Assembly (NCBI GenBank): GCA_903932755.1
Contig: CAIZHL010000562.1
Location: 1-14,653, forward strand
Source of the DNA: an uncultured beta proteobacterium
GTDB lineage: Bacteria; Pseudomonadota; Gammaproteobacteria; Burkholderiales; Rhodocyclaceae
Length of the DNA: 14,653 bases
Reading direction: 5' to 3'
The position numbers and the translations under genes were made by a program. Under the pieces are notes generated by a model. The model made no database searches. It was given only the letters and a program-made list of their open reading frames with translations, and was not told where the DNA came from. Shown here piece after piece: positions 12,988 to 14,653 of the stretch (positions within the stretch are counted from its first letter, which is position 1; every line of letters begins with the position of its first letter).

Positions 12988-13030
12988 CCAAACAAACTTT
13001 GGTGGTCGGGATTTGGCTTGGACTATTATA
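12988..13030. promoter_or_regulatory. divergent promoter region of the acyl-CoA-binding and WS/DGAT genes
   Basis: On the minus strand 13025-13030 reads TATAAT, a perfect -10 hexamer about 50 bases from the acyl-CoA-binding start. On the plus strand TATTAT (13024-13029) overlaps it. No clear -35 pairs with either at ideal spacing. CCAAA (12988-12992) and TTTGG (12998-13002) form a 15-base dyad next to these elements that could be an operator. Confidence 0.4.
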
Positions 13031-13056
13031 TGTCGTCACCCTGAAAGGCTCGCGCA

Positions 13057-14653
13057 ATGCCCCGACGTGAAAAAATGGCGGCCGTAGACACGGCCTGGCT
13101 GAGGATGGACCGGCCGACCAATCTGATGATGATTGTCGGCGTCATGGTGTTCAAGCAGCGGATCGATTTCAAGCGCCTGCGCAGCACCATCGCAAGCCGC
13201 CTGGTCGGTCGCTACCGGCGCTTTCGCCAGTGCGCCGTGCAGGAGGTCGCCGGCGCCTTCTGGGAGGACGATGCGGATTTCGACATCGACGCCCACCTCA
13301 AGCGCCGCGCCCTGCCGGGCAAGGCCGGCAAGAAGGAACTGCAGGCGCTGGCCAGCGAACTTGCGGTGCAGCCGCTGAATCCGGGCAAGCCGCTGTGGCG
13401 CTTCGACGTCATCGAGGATTACGAAGGCGGCTCGGCGATCGTGGTGCGCATCCACCACAGCATCGCCGACGGCATCGCGCTGGTCGGCGTCATACTTTCG
13501 CTCACCGATCTTTCGCCGCTGGCGTCGGCGCAAAAACCTGCGCCCGCCGAGGCGGACGACGAGGGCGCGGACGCGGCCCCTTCTGGCCTGCTCGAAACCG
13601 TGACCGAAATGCTCGGCGCAGCCTTCAGCATGGGTTCCGATCTGGGGGGCAAGGCATTGGATCTGGCTTCGGATCCGGATCGCATGTCCACCCTGGGCCG
13701 GCATGGCATCGGCCTGCTCACCGAACTCGCCAAGCTGCTTGCCATGCCGTCCGACTCGCCCACGCGCCTGAAAGGAAAGACCGGCACGGTCAAGCGCGTG
13801 GCGTGGTCCGACCCGATTCCGCTGCCCGAGGTCAAGGCCTTGGGCAAGGCGCTCGGCTGCTCGGTCAACGACATCCTGCTGTCCGCCGTGGCCGGCGCAC
13901 TGCGCGCCTATTTCCTGCAAAAGGGCGAAGCCGTGAGCGATGTGGAAGTGCGCGCCATGATTCCGGTGAACCTGCGCACGAGCAGGGACGAGGGCACGCT
14001 GGGCAACCGCTTCGGCCTCGGCACGCTGTCGCTGCCGCTGCACGAGGGCAACCCCTTCGCCCGCCTGTTCCTGGTGCGCAGCCGCATGAACGACCTCAAG
14101 AATTCCTATCAGCCGCTGCTGACGCTCGGCATACTCGCCGCCGTCGGACTCGCCCCGAAAGTCATCCAGCAGCAGTTCCTCGACACCCTAGCCGCCAAGG
14201 CCAGCACGGTGATGACCAACGTACCGGGACCGCGGCAACCGCTGTACCTGGCCGGATCGCGCCTGGACCAGTGCATGTTCTGGGTGCCGCAGTCCGGCGA
14301 CATCGGCATCGGCGTCTCGATCCTGAGCTACGACGACAACGTCCAGTTCAGCCTCATCACCGACCGCCATTTCATCCCGGACCCCGAAACCATCACCCCG
14401 CTGTTCGCCGCCGAAGTGGAAAAGATGATGCTGGTCCTGCTGATGCTGGACTGGGAACAGCCTTTCGACCTGGCGCAGGTCGAACAGCAGTTGTTCGGCA
14501 AAGCACTGCCGCCGCCCGGCGCCGCCGCGCCGGCAGCCACGGCGGCGCGGATCAGGCGGAAGGCGCCAGGGGCCCCCGGCGCCAGGTCCGCGCCCGGCAA
14601 GCTACCAACTCGGGCCAAATCAGTGTCTGCCGCATCTGCGCCGCCCGCCCCCG
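13057..14653 (+). CDS. wax ester synthase / diacylglycerol acyltransferase (WS/DGAT), 3' end missing
   Basis: The frame is open from 13057 to the right edge (532 codons). The product transfers acyl groups from acyl-CoA to alcohols or diacylglycerol to form storage wax esters or triacylglycerol. The catalytic HHxxxDG motif is H133-H134-x3-D138-G139 (IHHSIADG). Further family motifs are CSVNDILLSAVAGALRAY, MIPVNLR, LGNRFGLG and MTNVPGP. The start is AAAGG (13044-13048) plus the ATG at 13057; an ATG at 13075 is possible, as MAAVDTAWLRMDRP resembles the usual N-terminus. From about residue 484 the sequence becomes Pro/Ala-rich with basic residues, beyond the point where most members end. It may be a tail or a linker to an extra domain outside the window. 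Confidence 0.93.
   Translation, partial: MPRREKMAAVDTAWLRMDRPTNLMMIVGVMVFKQRIDFKRLRSTIASRLVGRYRRFRQCAVQEVAGAFWEDDADFDIDAHLKRRALPGKAGKKELQALASELAVQPLNPGKPLWRFDVIEDYEGGSAIVVRIHHSIADGIALVGVILSLTDLSPLASAQKPAPAEADDEGADAAPSGLLETVTEMLGAAFSMGSDLGGKALDLASDPDRMSTLGRHGIGLLTELAKLLAMPSDSPTRLKGKTGTVKRVAWSDPIPLPEVKALGKALGCSVNDILLSAVAGALRAYFLQKGEAVSDVEVRAMIPVNLRTSRDEGTLGNRFGLGTLSLPLHEGNPFARLFLVRSRMNDLKNSYQPLLTLGILAAVGLAPKVIQQQFLDTLAAKASTVMTNVPGPRQPLYLAGSRLDQCMFWVPQSGDIGIGVSILSYDDNVQFSLITDRHFIPDPETITPLFAAEVEKMMLVLLMLDWEQPFDLAQVEQQLFGKALPPPGAAAPAATAARIRRKAPGAPGARSAPGKLPTRAKSVSAASAPPAP

Noticed and set aside
11594..13057. A 487-codon minus-strand open frame.
   Set aside because: It is antisense to the MBL-fold gene and overlaps the acyl-CoA-binding gene in another frame; no recognisable domain.
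1..14653. CRISPR arrays, insertion sequences, tRNA or rRNA genes.
   Set aside because: No spaced direct repeats, transposase-like products, terminal repeats or cloverleaf or rRNA-like stretches were seen on reading; a short or divergent RNA could still be missed without a covariance search.

Overview
The window is GC-rich, has short intergenic gaps and many start/stop overlaps (ATGA, TGATG), and reads as the chromosome of a Gram-negative proteobacterium. Multiheme cytochromes, a ZAS-type anti-sigma factor, exported MsrA and MsrB, and a WS/DGAT acyltransferase beside an acyl-CoA-binding protein suggest a betaproteobacterium, perhaps Rhodocyclales. That placement is inference from gene content; there is no rRNA or other marker in the window. 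No tRNA, rRNA, CRISPR array, transposase or prophage gene is visible.

Region 1 (1-4407, + strand) is a redox operon. It starts inside a large iron-sulfur/flavin oxidoreductase (two ferredoxin-type 4Fe-4S motifs joined to a GltD-like NAD(P)H module). Then come a 61-residue secreted or membrane peptide, an octaheme cytochrome c of the hydroxylamine-oxidoreductase (HAO) type, a triheme cytochrome c, a DsrE-family protein and a 106-residue protein I do not recognise. The first four are translationally coupled. The set looks like an electron-transfer chain between a periplasmic multiheme enzyme and cytoplasmic NAD(P)H or ferredoxin, with a possible sulfur-handling appendix. The substrate is not decided by the sequence.

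Region 2 (4478-5986, - strand) holds a DUF4126 membrane protein and a very clear methylmalonyl-CoA decarboxylase (ScpB/YgfG). A perfect 19-base palindrome lies just upstream of the DUF4126 gene.

Region 3 (6129-10186) appears to be a stress regulon. A minus-strand operon encodes an ECF sigma factor, a 60-residue zinc anti-sigma factor and a cysteine-rich CWC protein. It is flanked by two plus-strand pairs: ArsS-like radical SAM enzyme + L-2-haloacid dehalogenase on one side, exported MsrB + MsrA on the other. Both pairs are preceded by the same promoter-like element, TGTAAGC-N15-CGAC, at matching spacing. I propose that the local sigma factor recognises it.

Region 4 (10394-12637) is one long gene for a metallo-beta-lactamase-fold protein with two cyclic-nucleotide-binding-like domains at its C-terminus, probably a cyclic nucleotide phosphodiesterase. 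Region 5 (12718-14653) has an acyl-CoA-binding protein and, divergently, a wax ester synthase/diacylglycerol acyltransferase that runs off the window. Together they suggest neutral-lipid storage.
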